Source of the DNA: Litoditis marina
Taxonomy: Eukaryota > Nematoda > Chromadorea > Rhabditida > Rhabditidae
Direction: 5' to 3'
NCBI GenBank assembly: GCA_964036275.1
Contig: OZ038440.1
Location: 8,593,690 to 8,657,689 of the forward strand
DNA length: 64,000 nt
Part shown: piece after piece, positions 24,206 through 38,386 of the stretch
Layout of the letters: every line of letters begins with the position of its first letter
How positions within the stretch are numbered: position 1 is the first letter of the stretch
Translations under genes and position numbers: made by a program
The notes under the pieces: generated by a model
The model's database searches: none
What the model was told of the DNA's origin: nothing
What the model saw: only the letters and a program-made list of their open reading frames with translations

Positions 24206-27200
24206 TGTAAATAGTTTCTCTCATCAGATAGCTCGTTTTTTTGCTGCGAGGTTTACTAGTTGTTTGAAAAAGCGAACTTAAGACGGAGTAAATCAATTTC
24301 AGCCCGTCAAATTTAAAGTCGAGACTCATTTCAAAAAGTGCCCAAATTGAAGCATGAAAGGTAGCTGGAAGAATTATTTTCACTAGAAGTTGATGCCATT
24401 AAGTGCATTATCATTTAACATCTAATGTGTTCTCACGTTTCACGTGAACTTGCATGTGAATAGCAGTGCTTCTTTTCACATTTCTTTCACCGTAATGCTT
24501 GCGAAACACGACGAATGAAGATTTATGAATCTCCGACAAAACTCGTTTTGATTTTTAATGATCATCTGCTTTTTGCGAACGCGCGCGAGCTCATGATCCG
24601 TCCGGTCCGTTTGTTTCGGACACTCGGAAAACATGCTCATGTAATTTTTGACCGAAAAACTTTAATTTCTGTCAAAAAGCTTCTTTTTTTAGTTAAATAC
24701 TGAAATACTAGCTTTAACTGAGGAATCTGGTAACATTTCAATCTCCAAGCAGACCTCAGTTCTTCAAAACAATTTGAGTTTCAAGTTTAACACAATAGTT
24801 TATTACTCCGCGAAAAACGTGCAAACAACAAACTTTTCTCAAAGCTTCTTCACGTTGTGGTGTATCAAACAACAAATGTGTACAAGAAACTTATAAGTAA
24901 TACTCAAATCATTTCAAGTCAGTTGTAATGCGCTTTCTTCTTGCTTTTTCTAGTTTCTCAGTTTATCTTTTCTGCTACGGCCGGGCTTTTTTCAATAGAA
25001 CACACGTCACAAAATGTTTGGAGTGGTCGTTCTTTGTGCTGCTCGCGTAGGGGTTAGGCCGCCGCCTCCTGCCCCCTGCGTTTTTAGCAATTTACACCTG
25101 ATGCTCATCTTTTCCAGATATATATTAAAAACTTAAACAGTGAACTAAGTTTATTCAGGTTTTTTATCATTTTCATTTTCTCAATTCAGTGTATTCAAAC
25201 TCTTTTTTCTGAGATAAACTAGAAACTTGGAATTTAAACTAACCAATAACTTACTCGAAGTAGATTTGTATATTTATTGCAACAAGTAGTTTGGCGAGTT
25301 TTTTCATTCATGGTTGGACCACATACTCTTAATTTTTGTTGTGGCTTACCGTATCAATGTACTTTTGCGATTGAAATGACCCCACTATCGCCCAAAGCAA
25401 GAAAGGATTATACTACTCAACCACTTACTGTACAGTTCTTGTCCTGAATACATGAACTGATACAATTTAAGTTAGAAACTTTCCCGTTGTTGATGCATTG
25501 AAGTTTTTCTACTCTTGAAACCACTTTTTAGTAAAGAAAAAAACTGTGAAAGCGGTGGTTTTTGATAGGAGACTCGTACATAAAAGTTCAACAGCTTACG
25601 ATAGGAGACGACATACAAGTAAAATAAACTATACATCATTTCAATCACTTCCGTGTGGTTTTTACAGTTCATGCTCGATGCGCAACCATTGAAACTTACT
25701 GATGTTGACATAGTGGTTACTTCACTCATTTCTCCGTTTCCACCGCATATATTGTTCAACCTGCCCAAACAGCTTGAATTATGCTTCTATTCTTGATTTC
25801 ACGTGTTACAAAATGTCTCCGTGTCTCCTCCCGTGTCATTTATGTTTAGTAATATAAATGAAATTACCACTGCTGAGTTGTAGTTTGAACTCGATAACTC
25901 ACAAACTTCAACCGGAAGACAACGAGAGCAAATTACAAACACAGCGAAACAGGCGGCAAATTACATCGCATAGGCTTGTTTTGGAGTGAGCGAGCTCTAT
26001 ACATTACTTATAGTTCACCAAGTTTTGAACCATAACTCAGAGAACACTGTTGAACCCTTTTTACCCGCGCTTCCGTTCCAGACTGTAGGTCTAGCAAACC
26101 GGCCCAGTTATCTATGACACTATGGTTTCTATGTTGTCCTTGACGGAACGGTTTGCCGATTGCTCTCTCAATCATTTCGTTTGGATCGTGACAGAATACA
26201 GGCCCGGTCCAGAGTTCAAATCGACACAAAAGTGGCGGCAAATCGAAAAAGTGTGACGTGGTATATTGTAAAACTGCATTTGTTGATAGTTAGAGGCGTG
26301 AATCGGTGTAATTTCAACATGATGTTGTGCTGACGTGGTATACGATGTGTTTGCAGAGGAAAATTTTGTAACTAAAACTTTTTGCAAGTGAAAAAACACT
26401 AGTATACCCGTACCGTGATTCTTACAGCCGTTTGTACATGTATTACTCAAATCGCGATACGATTGTGACGTAGTAGTTAGTTTTACCGCAGAGTATACAT
26501 GGCCACCACAATAAACGTAGGCCCACAGTAATATCACCTCCAGCAGTTTTCAAAGCGCCCAAAAACATGTGTGTTTGGGAGCAACTGTTTTTAGGGGTTT
26601 CGTGAGTAAGTTGTTGTGTTCAGAAGAATTAGTGATAGATAGATCTCTATTCCGGTGGTGCTGAAGGTTTGTAGTAATATTTGATGTGCCTCATGCGAAA
26701 TCGATTTGCCGCCAGGACTAAAGATAAACTAGCAACCATGGTAAATCACTACACGCCAACATGCGGACAGGAAGCATTTAAAATTAGCCGTTTTTTATTG
26801 CAGCTTCGGCTGAAAAATGTACTTTCTACTTTGATCCCACTTTTCACTGGAGGTTATGGTAATTGCCAGTTTCTGTTTCAGCCGAGGTTGGAACAGTTTT
26901 CTTAGGAATGAGTCTTCTCAAGTGTCAACGTTTGAATATCTAATGTTTCAAGCTATTACCTAAAGTTCAGCAGCTTAAGAAAATGCCTGTTGTAGAGTCA
27001 TATTTAGATTTCCTCGTCTGTTCCAAAAACTGCGAGAAAGAGCGTAGAGGTTGTCAAAGTTACATTTTAGAGACCTTCTAGAGTTAAGCACATAATTTCA
27101 AGCTATCTGCAAACTCTAAAACGTTGAGGGACTTATATTCATCTTATTTCTTCTTAATTTACACTTTGATAAGCTAACAACAGTTATTAGTACAAACGAC

Positions 27201-27935
27201 TGTCGCGATTTAGCATGCTCTAATGTTTAGAGCGACAAATTAGCATGCACTACAGACTACGTGCTGACGTGAAATTTACGTGTGTCTGTCTCTCGTCCAT
27301 CTAACCAAAATGCACAGCCTCATTCTTCATCATTGTGAGCTGGATGATTGTGCACATTTCATATGTGGGAAATCTTTCTGAAACACCCCTTTATAGCGCA
27401 CTAATCTGTCACTGAGTGATCTTTGGTTTTCTCCCAACTCGCCAAACGCCCTTACCCTTGTTTTACTGCCGTCATTTGTGCATATTTCAAAAAAAATTAT
27501 AAAATCCGATTGATATTTCGTTTTGTTTCTCGTTTTATTTTAAAAAGTGAATGGGTTTTTTACACTGTTATGTTTTAATTGTTAGCAATCACGATGACTC
27601 AATTGCTTTATTGATTCGCAAATGATTTTCTGCATATTGTTTTCTCACTTGAACCCATTCTTGCTCTTCGAATGAATATACTGAATACGTGACTTTTATG
27701 ATTTTCCATTGACCCTTCAGTTTTCTTGAGTGATCATTGTTTGTTTACACAAATGAGTCGTTTCATTTCTGCTCCAACGCAAAACATTGATTTGTTCTAC
27801 ATTTTCGCATCAATAGATCGTTATCCAATCATGGTCACTCTACCTCCACTGAAGAGTTTACCTTATTTCTGGGATTCGAGAGTTTTTCAATAGCTTCATT
27901 GCCTTTGTTTATCTGTATTTCTATAGGTAACAAAA

Positions 27936-30900
27936 ATGGATGACGCTGGCTCGTCTCTCTGTGGTACTGGTGGTCTGTCAATGCTTCTGTCTGCGGTAGC
28001 ACCTCCCCTTCTATCAGAAGACGAATTCGCTCTGGACTGGGGTCTGGGAGACAGAGAAGTCAAACGAGAGATCAAAGAAGGTAGGCAACTCCAACTTATA
28101 GGTTCAGATTACTGAATCAGCTTTACAGCGCTTTTGGTTCGTTTGCAGTACTTATAAAGATGGACGATTATGTGGTCCAATCACAACGGTTCAGTCCTTT
28201 CAACTGCAATACATTTTTCAATTGCAGTTTTAAAGAACCGTTGACACGAGATTGGTCCACATTATCGTCCTTCTTTTAGTGGAGTTTGACAGACTGACGA
28301 CTGTAGTTTTTCAACCTGCGATATCTACACTATTTCAAAATGGCTCCTGCGTACTCGCTTCTGAAGATTCACATTCCTTCATGATCATGAATCTGCTTGG
28401 TATCAGGTTGCTAGTGTGCTATTCGTTGCCTATGCTTTCCTGCAACGTTTCTAGTGCATTCGCCCAGCTGCCCAGCATTGAACTGTACGTTGTAATTATC
28501 ATTTAATTGGTGATTGTGTATTCCTAGAATAAAAACGTTGCAATACTGAGTCATGGTTGTCTGGTCAAATCGATTCGTTTATAGGTGTTTCTGTTCCGAG
28601 TTTCGCACCATGTAAACAAGTCGTTAACCAATAACCATTAACGCAAATGAGTCAAATGACAGAGGTTCTATGTTGTGATTTTATCACTTTAACTTAGACG
28701 GGATGATGAGAATTTCCGATATCCTTCGAAAATGACATGAAGCAAGAAGTTGAGAGAACATCATGTGATGCATTAGTTCATGTATGTACTGTGTGTCGAA
28801 TACATAAATGTGTTGAATAAATAATAAATATTAGTAGTCATCAATTATTGATTTTTTTGTTTCTAGAACCCGACGATTCTGCGGGGAACTCTCCATCCTC
28901 CCTGTTCTCTTCGATGGACGATGATTCTTCGTGTTTTCCTTTCTCCGCCATGTCTTCGTCTCTTGACTGCGATTTGAGTGGTGAGTAGATGCCATACACC
29001 AGCAAGGTTGTCCGAATAGTCAGGAAGATTCGGAAAACGGACTACTTTTCGGCCGAAAAGATGAAAATCGGTCTACCTTTGATGAAAAATCCTAAATTTT
29101 CACGTGTTCACATCTGAAAACGGATTACTTTTTGTCGCTCAGTCGGAGCTTACTGGTGTATGGTAGATGCATATAGTTATCACCCTTATTATACTACTTA
29201 TGTTTTGCTAATATAACGTAACGGTACTTGACGACCACGTTTGATTACCAAACAAGTTCTAACTGCTAATTTTTCTGTTTTCAATACAAAACAAGGTGTT
29301 TTAATTGAAAAATAGGTTAATGTTGTACGATAGTCTGACCATGATACTTCCAAACTAGTAAATTCATCTGTTACTGATCCTGATGGTAACCCTGATCGAG
29401 AAGTTTGTTTCAGCCACCTCCTTCTCAGCCTATGAGAACTTCCTTTCCAACGATCCGACACTTTCCTTTCCGATCAAGGAGGAAAAGCCGTCGAATGTGG
29501 TGCGAAGACCAGTCATGGGTCAGTTTAGTATATAAGTTGCGAAAATTTCCTGTTCTATCCTCAATATAAAGTATTTTTTTGTAGTACACTCGTGTTCATG
29601 TGCAAATTTCGTTAAAAATTGTAATCTCTACATTGAGTAAGAGTAATAGTAAGCATTTAGTGCAAGTTTTCCGTAGCTTCATGAACAAAGTCGAAGAATT
29701 ATGTTCGATTCTTTGATAAACTCATCTATTCTTTCTGATTCGGTTTTTTTTGGTGAACCATAAGTTTTGGTGAAGTATTATTTCGCAACCTATTTTTGAA
29801 ATAGTGCATTGATGTAACATTCCCAGATACCCAGATTACAATTGTGCTGCTTTTATACTTGGCAGTTGTGCTCGGAAAACTATGTATGTTGCGAGCAGGT
29901 GCAGTAGTATCAAGTTGCAGCCGAAAGCATAGCGCACTCGCAGGGCTTTGAGGGGTGTGATTGACACGGTGTTCTCACTTAGCTGGGGCCGTTTTCACCA
30001 ATATGATAGGGGGGGGGGGGACTATTCAATAGTTTTCATGTTTATCTCCTAATTGAGATGTCGCTTCAGAATACACCATACACATATACCAGATCCTGCT
30101 GAGTAAATAGGGTTCTTCAGAATTCTTTAGATTATAATGGTAACTCTTAAGAAGATAAGGAGAAGAGTGAAGGAGTTACTTTTTCGGTGGATAGAAGTTG
30201 GAAGATATTGATAATTGATATTTACAAATTTGCAGTTCGGAAACGAATGCGGGAGTGTTCGATGGTTTGTTGGCTGTTCCGCACCCTGCTCACCTCCGAG
30301 TACCGCGCCCTTCCACTCAATGCGATATTCGAGATTTTCGAGGACACGGTTAGTTATGTTTTGAAAACGAACAGAACTTGAAATAAATACATACATCTAG
30401 AAGTTTAGACAGATCTTTTGATATCTGATACACTTTTTCAATCTCAAAACTGTCTGCTGTCTCACTGTACGCATTTTGTCAACATGAACCTCTTAATTAC
30501 TTGACTGGGTTGAGATATTTGATCGAATTGTAAACTGACTTAATACCTGCTCTCACTCTGCCACTGGTTAGTCCTTGAGAGCCTACCTGTGTGGAAACCT
30601 GAAAATGTCAAATCTTTCGATTTTGGTGAAAAATAGGTCATCCAATTACAATCACACAATGCAGTATGAAAGTTTCTGAATGAAGACATTCAGTAGAGTG
30701 TAGAGAAGTACGTGGAGTTTAAAAGAAATGCACAATTATCTCTTCAATTGTGTATGAATAATTTGTAGTGTTTATTGTTGAGAAGTGATTACTGATTCTG
30801 GTTTTCGTTTTCAGAATCCGTCGTCAGCGCACGGTCGACATTGGAGGCAGTCCATACGACATTGTCTCATGTCCTCGGCAGTCTTTGTGCGTGTTCTCAC

Positions 30901-33900
30901 ACCAAATGTATGTTTATTGTTTATACTTTTTGATTTGAATAATGTAGGGCTTTAAATGTGCCAAACGTGACCTTATTCTGCGATTGAAACTAACATTAGG
31001 TTCTTTAATGCAAAATTGTGCATTTTCACGTGTTTTGACAGGGATAGGGATTTTGCTGGTTCGATTTCTTTTCAAAAAATCGTGATAAAATCCGAATAAG
31101 TTTGAGCTTTCGAACAACGTTGTTTTTTAAGATTTGAGAATCTAAGATAGTGCTAGTAGTATGATAACATCGACTGTTTGTGTTCCGCGTTCGTTGATAA
31201 TACGTTTTTGATGGCGGGCTATTTGTAATAGCTGCTAGGCATGTCAGCTCAGGCAGTGTAATAGTGTGTTTCGTTTGGTCTCCAGCGTTTTCCACGTAAA
31301 TGACTGCACCTCGGTTGTAGTATTAGTCACCTGTGCATTTTGTGGTTTGGTCATAACGCTAATCAGATTCCAACAATCATCTGATATTTACTGTGGATTA
31401 ATGATAATGAGGGATAGGAAGAAGGGATACTAACAGGTTTATTCCACGAAAGTTCACATATTTTATCTAGTCACTGGCCGCGAAAATAACATCGAAACCT
31501 AGAAGGGACGGGGTCACAACCCTCTCGGGTACTGTAATTTTTGAGGGTATACATACGTGAAATACAGCCCCAGTTCGTTACTGACTCAGGTTTGCCAGAT
31601 ACCAGATTTCAATCGAGGCAGGGTTCATTGTGACCCCACGTACCTTTGAGAAACTATGTTCCGGAACGAAAACGAAAGTAAAACTGTTTTGTATTCTCAG
31701 TCAACCATAGTTACTTGTTGGTGTGGCTCATGCTCATGTTTTCAACCTGATGTAAAACTTTAACGTCTGTAAATACATTCAATGAACATATTAAAACAAA
31801 ACCAATGAAATAGCTGAAAAAGCAGCACACAACGAACGATCAATGTTGTATTGAAATTTGAGCAATACCCAACAAAAACATACATTACCAAATATTTCAG
31901 CCGCGCAAGGACTTTCTTGTCATGAACGAGGCCGGTTCGTGGTGGACGGTGCATCCTGACTGCGAGACGGCCTGCGCGGAAGAGGTGTTCCGTCCCGGTC
32001 TAGCCCACAGGTGTCCACCCCATACCGGGGGCGGCGGAGTCAGGTTGGTTACTATAATAATAATACTAATAATAAGAAAAAGTATTTTATTAGTCGCCTG
32101 TATATTTTGTAGTCTGCGGTCTTGACTAGGAGTCTATACTGCGTCACGGTTAAGACTGTGTTCTTACGTGAGATCTGGGATGGTGAGGGTTGAAAGGATT
32201 AAGGGTCCCCCATGGTAAAATCAGAAAGTTCCGTCCTTTATATTATAGGTGGTACCCCGGAAAGCTGGGGAATTTTTAGAGTAGTCATATATTCTCCTCG
32301 AGTCAGCCTAAAGAAAAGTTAAATGCCTTGATCAGCTTACTGGGGTATTCCATATTTGCTGTAAATATGTTTTAGTTTAAGTGTTTTCGTGATGGTTCAA
32401 TCAAGTAAAGCTGGTTGCCTCTACGGGCACTCAATAGGATGATCTTATTGACAGCATCCCGGCCGATGCTGCAAGGACAATAATTTGGATTTGGGAGAGG
32501 GAATACATTTTAATGGTGGAAATTTGCTAGAAGTATGGTTTTTTTCCGTTCCTGGAGGTTAATTTGACTTCTGAACCGTTTATTTGTTCTTCGCAATTAG
32601 TAGTATTGGCCTGGCATATGCTTTGTTTGCGCAGGCATTTTCGTTCGTAGCTTCCTTCACCTCTCGCTAGCCCTCTCTGTTTGCGCTTTTCAGCGAATAG
32701 TTATTGAGTCGCACGTTCGTTTCGTGTTTCTGACGTAGGCACGACGGGGCCAGTTTTACGATTATTCCGATCTATGGATTACGGGATTACACTGTAGTAT
32801 ATAGTTAGTATTGACCTAATTAATGGTGGTAGCGGCGTACAGCACAATACAACTACGATGTAATACAAGCTTCGGTTTCTCCCGTATCACTGGGGTTTGT
32901 TGGCGTAAAGAGGGCACTGGAAGTTGGAGGAAAGGGACTTCTAGAAAGACAACGACTATCAAGAGTCAAGAGGCAGTCTATTGCACACATAAGCAGCATT
33001 TGACATTTCCCAGTCATTTTTGAGATCGGGAAAGAGAAACGAATTGTTGTAAACCGTTTTACGTTGCGCAGTTAACATTTGGTGTGGTTTATGCATTTCC
33101 ACGAATTGTTGCACGCGATAACTGGTTTTATGGTACTTTGCACTATATGAGCGCGGTACGCCTCCGAAATCGATAATTGTCTCAGTGTTATCACAATCTA
33201 GAGATATGACTGATGCTTGCTGAGTGGTATTATGCGTTTGTTGCTTTCTGGCTGAAATGGAAAGGCGAGAAAGGGGGGGGGGTACTGGTACTGGTGCAAA
33301 AATGGGCTCAATCAAAGATATCGATCAAGGCAAGGGTAAAAAGGATGTTCTGTTCAAATTATTCTGGCCTTTAGAGCCTTTGGTGAACTGGTTGGTAGAA
33401 GCACGGGTTTGGTTGGACTCGAATTACGGCGGGTTCGTTTTGAGAAATAGTTTACCCTCACTTGTAATTGTAAAACTGAGTTTAGGGTAAGGGCTAGCCG
33501 GCTAACCGTCATAGACACATTGAACGGTTTGGTCAGAGATCACATTCACACATCAGGGGTAGGGTTGGACTATTCTTCAGCCATACACCAGTAAGGTCTG
33601 ACTAAGCGACAAAAAGTAAGCCGTTTTCAGATGTGAAAACGTAAAATTTAGAATTTTTCATCAAAGGTAGACCGATTTTCATGTTTTCGGCTGAAAAGTT
33701 GTCCGTTTTTCGAATTTTTATGACTTTTCGGACAACCTTGCTGGTGTATGTAAGACATAATAAACAAAACCTATGTATTTTACAATAACAGGATATTTTT
33801 TTTACAGAATGCGTTCCTACCGGGTGGATGATACGAGTGAAATCATATTACGGGATACAGCTAAGGACAAGTGGAAGAGGGAAAAGATCTTCGCCAAGCG

Positions 33901-34686
33901 GAAGCCGCTCGCCGAACGGTTGGTTATAATCAATATTGATTTTTCGAATCTTTGTCAAAAAAAATACCAATGGCTACCCAGCAGTTAGCACAGTTATTTG
34001 TTATGGAGCTGGGTCTATGTAAAGAGTACATATTAGTCGTTTTACTATTATTTCTTTCCTGTTCTGACTAGGCAAATGTGTGGCTCTAATTTTCATAATT
34101 GTTGGTATGCGTGATTCTGCAAAGACAAAAAAAATGTGCCTAGTTAAGTGCCTGCTTTAGATTTAGATATTACCAGTTGTACTCAAATATGGTTGAAGAC
34201 AAAATTTATTTTCTCATTTCCAGGCCGAAAAAGCAGGTTCCGTTGCGACCGTCTTCCATATCTCTGTTCTCGAAGGCGCCTGTGAACCCCTCCAGAGGGG
34301 ACCATTTAGTGGTCGACCACGAAGAGGAGGTGAGATTTTTTTAAAACTCATACTTAGTTATCTCAACGGGAAACGGAACCAGAAGGGGAGGGGTTAATAT
34401 GTGAGCCTCAGGAAATCTATCTATGCCGGTTTCACTCCAATCACCACACTATCATACTGAGTTTATGATTTGATTTTGGTTCTGATAGTTTGGAGGAAAG
34501 CTCTGTTTTGGTTATTTCCATCTCCAAACTTCCCTTGCTCTTCGTTTCCACTTGCTTTAGTCTATGAACCATCATATGAAAGTCATCAACAAAGTTGCTG
34601 CCTAATTCAAAATCGTCGTAATTTTGGGTGGTACACTGTAATTTAGGTGTAAATAGTTATTTCTATTTTTACAGGTGATCGGTTAG
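27936..34686 (+). CDS. Divergent forkhead (winged-helix) transcription factor
   Basis: Exons 27936-28080, 28867-28980, 29414-29518, 30236-30348, 30815-30907, 31901-32043, 33808-33918, 34224-34329 and 34675-34686 (TAG) join in phase to 313 residues. The forkhead domain spans roughly residues 122-220. WLFRTLL and LPLNAIFEIFEDT fit helices 1-2. HWRQSIRHCLMSSAVFVRV is the recognition helix and its flank (family consensus WQNSIRHNLS..DCFVKV). GSWWTVHPDC matches the wing motif GxxWTLHPD. The usual KPPYSY start is missing (VRKRMREC instead), as is Asn in the NSIRHN core. The N-terminus is acidic and Ser-rich (possible activation region), and the C-terminus is basic (KWKREKIFAKRKP, likely nuclear localisation). 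Role inferred from the family: nuclear DNA-binding regulator. The last coding exon adds only three residues. A leader exon near 26681-26740 is possible; the start chosen is the first Met of exon 1. Confidence 0.85.
28155..28279. mobile_element. MITE family B, copy 2
   Basis: Palindromic copy (GGACGATTATGTGGTCCAAT ... GGTCCACATTATCGTCCTTC) in intron 1 of the forkhead gene. Confidence 0.85.
28993..29162 (+). mobile_element. MITE family E, copy 1
   Basis: Inverted ends CATACACCAGCAAGG and TTACTGGTGTATG. Internally GTCTACCTTTGATGAAAAAT is shared with copy 2. It lies in forkhead intron 2, starting 12 bases after the exon. Confidence 0.85.
33592..33750 (-). mobile_element. MITE family E, copy 2
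   Basis: Reverse-orientation copy in the forkhead intron 32044-33807 with the same ends and core. Confidence 0.85.
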
Positions 34687-36954
34687 CCAAAGCTGCATTT
34701 GCACAAGAAAGACAATCTTAGATTTTTAACCAGTGTAGGGCACAGGTAGTGCGTAGTATTTCATCGAGAGATTGTTTTCATTAGCTGTTTAGTTGTTTTT
34801 GTTTACGGGGCTGGGTGTGTTGTTTCTGACGTAGTTATAGTTTGGTTAGAACATTGTAGTTTGTACAAAAACAACACCTCCAGCCTCATTGGAATATCCA
34901 CACATTTTATGCAACATTTTTTTAAAATTCCATCCACACCGCTCAACAGGCTTTATCGGCAGAGATCTTTGTCCGTGTCTTCTAGATTGATGAATTTTAT
35001 CCAGTTGGATTTTCCCGTGCCATGGTGCCTTCATTTGAATATATGACTTTCTCGCACTTTATATACGCACTATGGTACACTGGACACAATTTGTCATACC
35101 AATGTTTTTAATAATTTTAGGCATACATGTTTTGTTAAAGTCGTTGACTATGCATCTTTGTAAGATCAATGATCAATTCATTTAGTTAGTTTTCAAGTAG
35201 TTAGACATGTTCAACATGTAGGTTTTAGTTAAGTGGTCGAGTCTCATTCGATTCCCACAAGTTTTAGGCACTCGTTGTTTTTAGTTAATTTAGAAATTCT
35301 ATATTCACAGTGCTCAAGGTCACATTTTCGAGTAGGGTATTTGAGTTGTACTTCATGTTACTTCCGCTTAGCCATATATAATACAAATCCAACTTGTGAT
35401 TTATATTTGTTATTTGGAAACAATAAGGATAGGATTAGCTGACGATATACCCCATGTAGAAAATGTGACGTTATAGAACACTCGAGATCTTTCAAACGCG
35501 TAAATATCTCATGTCCTTAAAGCCGTTGTATTGAAAAACGATGGAAGGGGTAGCTTGATGCCGTTTTTGTTTCTAGCTAGTTTTATTTTTGTTTGTTTTT
35601 TCTTTTCGATTTTAATATCCCTATTATGACAATGAACAATGGGTCCTTGTTTAGTGTTCTGTGGTTCAAGTAAAAAGAATCTTTCGGTATTCTTCATTCT
35701 AAGGTATTGACTAATCATGAATGACACAATATTGTTTGAGAAGTTCGGGGCTAGTTTCGGTTCTGTAGTGTTGATTATAAAGAAAATTATCAGCTGCGAT
35801 GAAAGAACTTCATTCATTGAGCTGACATGAAAAACACCTACCTGAAGTTTTATTGATCTCACCATCAAATAGTATTCAAAAAACACCCAAACTTTTGGAG
35901 TTTTATCGGGTTCCTGAACTCGGACGTTACGACTGAACTTGATTATTATCTTTGTGTGGTGGTGGTTAATTGCAATTAATTAGCAGCTTAGGCGATTAGG
36001 AAGATGGTGGCTCTGACTTTTTCGGTTTTAATTTGGAAAGTTTCGATTTCAACAACCCGAGTTCTGAGAGCACGCACGTTCACAAACGACGTTCAGACAT
36101 CAGACATCACATAACAACATCTGGAAAGAACTGTTCTATCAGGCCTGTAGTAAAATCGGCATTACCGGTAATTCTCTCGTAACTACCTAAAGCTTGGAGG
36201 TAAAATATTCAAGCTGTTCTTGTCATCTTTTAATCTGAAAAATGTGGGCGATTGCTCACCCTTGTTACAGTGAGTGCAAACATACTTTTCATATAACCTA
36301 TGTTTTCTTATGAAAACATTCTTTCTATGATGCCTAAGTCTCAACGGGATTTGACAATACTGAGAGACTTGTTTGCAGGAAATGAAATACTGTACTTTCG
36401 GTCCCTCCTTACGTGGGAGCAGGAAAACAGTGCATTTGCTGATTCAGAAAGTGTTGCTAAGGGAGATTGTGAAAGGTTTTCAATTCAATTTTGCACCCAT
36501 CTTCTCATTTGCATTCTTTGCGAAGTTTGTACTGTTGCTAAAAATCAGTCCAGGTAATATTACAAAGTTCGAGTTTCTCTGATTCATCTGTTCTTACAGT
36601 TGTGAACGGATTTGAAGTCCGTCCCATTTCAGATAATTTTACCGGACATTGCACAGCATAAGTTCAAACGGAGGGATTCATGTAACAGTTTATGGTATTC
36701 CTGGTATAGGGTGTGCCCTAATCTGAGTTGTAGTTTGATCTAAGCGTACAATACGTTGACAAACTAGAATTGAAAAACGATAGGATCCAGCTGCAAACAC
36801 ATACAAAGCGTTGCATTTTCTCGAATTCATTTGAGAACCGCGACGATAGGTAACCGAACTGCAAATCGACCACTGAAGCTGAGAGGATCACTCGGGTTTC
36901 GTTCAGGCATAGTGGTTTGGTTAGCGGTCCGGTTTCGTTCAGTGCACGTGGTTT

Positions 36955-37081
36955 TTACTAGAAGTAAATTGAACAGTTCCGTAAACTGAGCATTCCAATG
37001 AGGCATCGGGCACTTTGTTTCTGAGTTAGTTATGCTGTGTTTAACATGTTTCGCGTGGCTGTGCAATTGACTAACAGTATA
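36955..37081 (+). mobile_element. MITE family A, copy 5
   Basis: The core GCATTCCAATGAGGCATCG and the right end CAATTGACTAACAGTATA are present; a short internal deletion removes CATTGCACG. Confidence 0.85.
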
Positions 37082-37222
37082 GTTCGGTTCGGTTCAAAGG
37101 TTCGAACCGTCCACTGAAGAAGCCGACAATTCTAATGTCATTCCATCCCGGAGGTTCGGTTTATCAGCGACTTGTTCGCGGTTTGTCGAGGACCAAGTTG
37201 TTCAGTGAATTGTCTCACACTT

Positions 37223-37341
37223 TATACTAGAAGTAAATGGAACAGTCACGTAAAGTCAGCATTCCAATCAGTGCACTTTGTCATTGCACGTTTCGGAGTT
37301 CTGATGTGTTTAACATGACTGTGCAATTGACTAACAGTATA
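37223..37341 (+). mobile_element. MITE family A, copy 6
   Basis: Both ends are intact (TATACTAGAAGTAAATGGAA and ACTAACAGTATA), with small internal deletions (AATGAGGCATC partly lost). Confidence 0.85.
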
Positions 37342-38386
37342 CATTGAGCGTAACTGCGAAATGAAGTGATGGAAGTGCACACTTTTATCATAAACGTTCA
37401 TTGCATTCATCAGAATTTGTGATGTTTAACGACTGAACCTCGTTAGCGAAATGGCGCTTAACACCTGTATATTTTTATTTCTCGAAAATGTTTCAATTAT
37501 GTGCGAGCAGATGTTTCAGTCAAAGACTGAAACTCGAACATGATTTATGATGCCGTTGACCAAGATGTTGTAGTTTTTCTAGTTTTCTTTGTAATGTAAA
37601 AATAATAGAGAATAAGTTCAACTTACTTTGTCTCCACAGTCCATTTCGATTTGATTGGATTAGGTAATTGTGATGAAATTATGCCGGTTTTTCATGACTG
37701 AAAAAGTAAACCGAAAGTAAATTGTTGTCTATTCCACGTAGTTGTATCGTTGCAGTATGATTGATATCTTCAAGCATATGGACTGGGAAAAGTTTCCGGA
37801 AAGCTAATAAGACCGCGGTATATATATAACATATATACCAATTTTACCACTAACAAGAAAATTTATCTTTTCAAACATTCCTGTACACTTTTTGTACTCA
37901 ATTGTAGTTGGAAAAACGTAGTTTGCGTAATATTTGGTTGTAATTTCTTACAGATTTCTACTGAGAACGTTCGAATGAGTGTGTTATATCTAACATTCTC
38001 AGATTTGTGAACCAGGGAATTTCAGTATATAGTCTCCGATCTCCGCAATTACCTCATTTCACAGAACGGGACAAAGTGCACCCAATCACATTAAAAACCT
38101 ATGTGTGTGTTGCAGGTCTGCGACCGTCACGTTGAAATTGGATTAAACGCACTAGAGAACATGCATTTAATTTTGTATGCTTTATACTTTAGTTGCGTTT
38201 CGTTCATAATAATGAGTTTATCAATATTCTGTATAACAATCGAATTAGCGACGAGATGATAACTTATGAATTGATGTCTAAAAACAAAACAAAAAACTAA
38301 TAAAACAGCGAGTAATACATAAAAGTACATATTATTCATAAGATAATAAAAGCAACTGAAGATGAGCACATAAGAACGTGATATGC

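Larger units (their letters stand above)
22698..27935. other. Upstream region of the forkhead gene
   Basis: No coding exon is supported. It holds a CT-rich microsatellite and a diverged tandem repeat. At 26681-26740 a short open stretch ends ATG|GTAAAT and would join in frame to a TTTCTATAG acceptor at 27926; this could be a 5' leader exon of the forkhead gene. The rest is AT-rich sequence without recognisable structure. Confidence 0.5.
34687..38386. other. Intergenic between forkhead gene and the minus-strand ORF
   Basis: It contains two family A MITEs in the same orientation 140 bases apart (36955-37081, 37223-37341) and a TATATA hairpin near 37816-37840. Open frames at 35509-35886 and 36300-36582 lack domain features and splice context. 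The first few hundred bases should include the forkhead 3' UTR. Confidence 0.55.

Noticed and set aside
35509..35886. 125-residue minus-strand frame
   Set aside because: AT-rich, no motif and no supporting exon neighbours; long enough to occur by chance in this much sequence.
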